Shown one piece after another: positions 62,625 to 64,000 of a DNA stretch of 64,000 nucleotides. The DNA is from Dasyornis broadbenti (lineage: Eukaryota; Chordata; Aves; Passeriformes; Dasyornithidae), in NCBI GenBank assembly GCA_013397935.1, contig VZRN01004407.1, positions 6,868,067-6,932,066 of the forward strand, written 5' to 3'. Position 1 is the stretch's first letter. Every line of letters begins with the position of its first letter. The position numbers and the translations under genes are program-made. The notes beneath the pieces were generated by a model that was given only the letters and a program-made list of their open reading frames with translations, made no database searches and was not told the DNA's origin.

Positions 62625-64000
62625 CAGTTTGGACAGGTTATTTTTAGCTAAGTACTTGCTCAAGTCCTTCACTGCAGATTCCTCACACCTCCTGAGTGTT
62701 TGGAAGTATAAATAATCTATTTTTTTTGCTCTGCCTCTAGCAGTGCATTTGTGTTTAAATATAACAGAAGTTATTTCAATCTATTTAGTTTGCCTCACAC
62801 TTTCCAACACAAAGAATTTCTGTGATTTCTTCCAAGATGCTGTGTCTCTTCCATTTTACGCAAAATTTGAAAAGAGCTGTAGGGTCAACTCAGTGCTCTT
62901 CTTTTGTTCAGACTGCATTCTGATTTGGGCTCTAGAAATGTACTTTTTTCTCTTACATTGGTAATAATTTTTTTGGCCAAATACCAGGTAACAAGTGAAT
63001 GAGAACATTCTAAAACAGTAGTGCTATACTTTCAGAGCAGAAGTAGTGGCAATAACAGCACACCAGATGCTGCATTGGAAGTTTTTTTTTTAAAGACAGT
63101 TATTTATGGATTTAGGGAAGTGAAGAAAAATAGGATGGGGCCTCTGAAAACTGGCACAAATTTGTAGAATCTCCTTGGTTTGAGGTTTGTTTTTTTTCTA
63201 AAGAGCAACAAGAAATTTAGTGCTCACATAATACACTAAAATCTAATTGTGTTATAAACAAGTTGGAAGAGATATTCAGCATTAGCAAACATGTATACTA
63301 CAACTTCCTAATTTACCTTGTCAGATTTTTATATTATGCATGCTTCTCTTTCAGTCAGGTTAATCAACCCTTCTGAACTGTGCTTCAAGAAGCCACATAT
63401 GATATCTACCATGCCATGTTTTGAAAATCACCACGCTCTAAAAGGCATTTTGATCTTAGGTTTTGATCATGAAAACGAACTGTTTATTTGGAGCCTGGCT
63501 GGCTTACATGGCAAGCAGCGAACAGTTTGCAGAGGATACTGTGCTAAAAGTGTCACTTTTAAAAAATAATATTGAAGCCATTCTTTACAAACATGGCACT
63601 TGTCCAAAGCACATATGGAACATAAATATAACCATAAAATTTTATGCACCAGATTTGACCAAAGTCTTGAGTGATAATTTATATTTTCTCCATTTTGCTG
63701 GAAGACTAGCTGCATTTGATAAAGCTACTTCATAAGGACTCTGTTCTCCTAACATTTACACATCACACATCTGGACTTGGAAAAGGATTCTGAGCAAAAG
63801 AGCCAACTAATGCAGATCTTGTTTATGTTATGTGCAATTACTCTTGTGTCATGAATCTCCCTGGGATATCAGAATGTGCTGAAGACACCCAAACAATATG
63901 TACTTCAAATAAAAGTTCAAAAGCCTAAGTGTTTCTGTCCCTATCAATGATCTTGGTACACACGAGAACGTAAGAAAATTGATGGTATTTGTATTTTCTG

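Larger units (their letters stand above)
3385..64000 (-). other. ADK: ADK gene, 3' part (partial gene span)
   Basis: This is the span of the adenosine kinase gene visible here, from the inferred poly(A) site on the left to the window edge on the right, where the 5' part is cut off. Four coding exons lie at 51010-50975, 44931-44817, 21831-21745 and 4569-4445, 363 coding nt in all including the stop. ADK phosphorylates adenosine to AMP with ATP and controls intra- and extracellular adenosine. The long and short mammalian isoforms differ only at the N-terminus, which is outside this window. The joined 120 residues place the DAF aspartate 45 residues from the C-terminus, which fits catalytic Asp300 of the 345-residue mammalian short isoform. 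I looked for the preceding exon (ending ...DILFGNET in mammals) between 51011 and 64000 and did not see it, so it probably lies beyond the window. Confidence 0.93.
51011..64000 (-). other. ADK: ADK intron, incomplete (at least 13 kb)
   Basis: The acceptor TTATTTCAG is at 51011; the donor lies beyond the window. Recognisable contents are simple repeats (52340-52356, 52988-53029, 54051-54204, 56765-56783, 61084-61142, 62596-62624) and the longest CR1 fragment (59655-60445). From 60500 to 64000 I see only unique AT-rich DNA and simple repeats. The overlapping ORFs at 63318-63735 on both strands show no recognisable domain. Confidence 0.8.

Noticed and set aside
63318..63735. Overlapping ORFs at the right edge, considered as an upstream ADK exon
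   Set aside because: None contains ADK residues such as DILFGNE or the NLSAPFI region, and no suitable splice sites with matching phase were seen.
1..64000. CRISPR arrays, operons, phage or plasmid features
   Set aside because: The sequence is eukaryotic intron and intergenic DNA; direct repeats seen are tandem satellites without spacer structure.

Overview
This window is vertebrate nuclear DNA, most likely from a bird. It is AT-rich by eye, gene-poor and intron-dominated, with no bacterial-style ORFs. The recognisable interspersed repeats are almost all CR1 LINE fragments, including the typical avian 3' end with its ATTCTATG-type terminal octamers. A crocodilian or turtle is less likely but not excluded. 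A run of 61 Ns (2029-2089) inside a GGAA/GAAG microsatellite marks an assembly gap.

The one gene I can identify is adenosine kinase (ADK), on the minus strand and truncated at its 5' side by the right edge of the window. Four coding exons are present, in transcription order 51010-50975 (36 nt), 44931-44817 (115 nt), 21831-21745 (87 nt) and 4569-4445 (125 nt, ending in TGA). All have canonical GT/AG junctions and compatible phases, and they join into one open reading frame of 120 residues plus stop. This is the C-terminal third of ADK, including the PfkB signature DTNGAGDAFVGG and the C-terminus TFPEKPDFH. The 3'UTR probably runs to about 3385, where an AATAAA (minus strand, 3404-3409) is preceded by TGTA motifs and followed by a U/GU-rich stretch. 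The introns are about 17.2 kb, 23.0 kb, 6.0 kb and more than 13 kb, so under 1% of the window is coding.

Layout, left to right: 1-3384 is intergenic sequence downstream of ADK, with a MIR-like SINE relic, the gapped tetranucleotide array and an unexplained GC-richer patch. 3385-4569 is the terminal ADK exon. 4570-21744 is the last intron. 21745-21831 is the penultimate exon. 21832-44816 is a 23-kb intron holding most of the CR1 fragments and one possible conserved noncoding stretch. 44817-44931 is an exon. 44932-50974 is an intron with an AT microsatellite and two possible regulatory stretches, one with an RFX/X-box-like palindrome. 50975-51010 is the 36-nt exon. 51011-64000 is the next intron upstream, with a 51-bp tandem repeat and the longest CR1 fragment.

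I found no convincing new biological system. The items most worth a second look are the two in-frame-skippable ADK exons (one carrying the catalytic Asp), two back-to-back 21-bp duplications at the edge of a CR1 fragment, CR1 fragments of two apparent ages, and candidate noncoding conserved segments. Nearly all other short ORFs look like chance or lie antisense to repeats.
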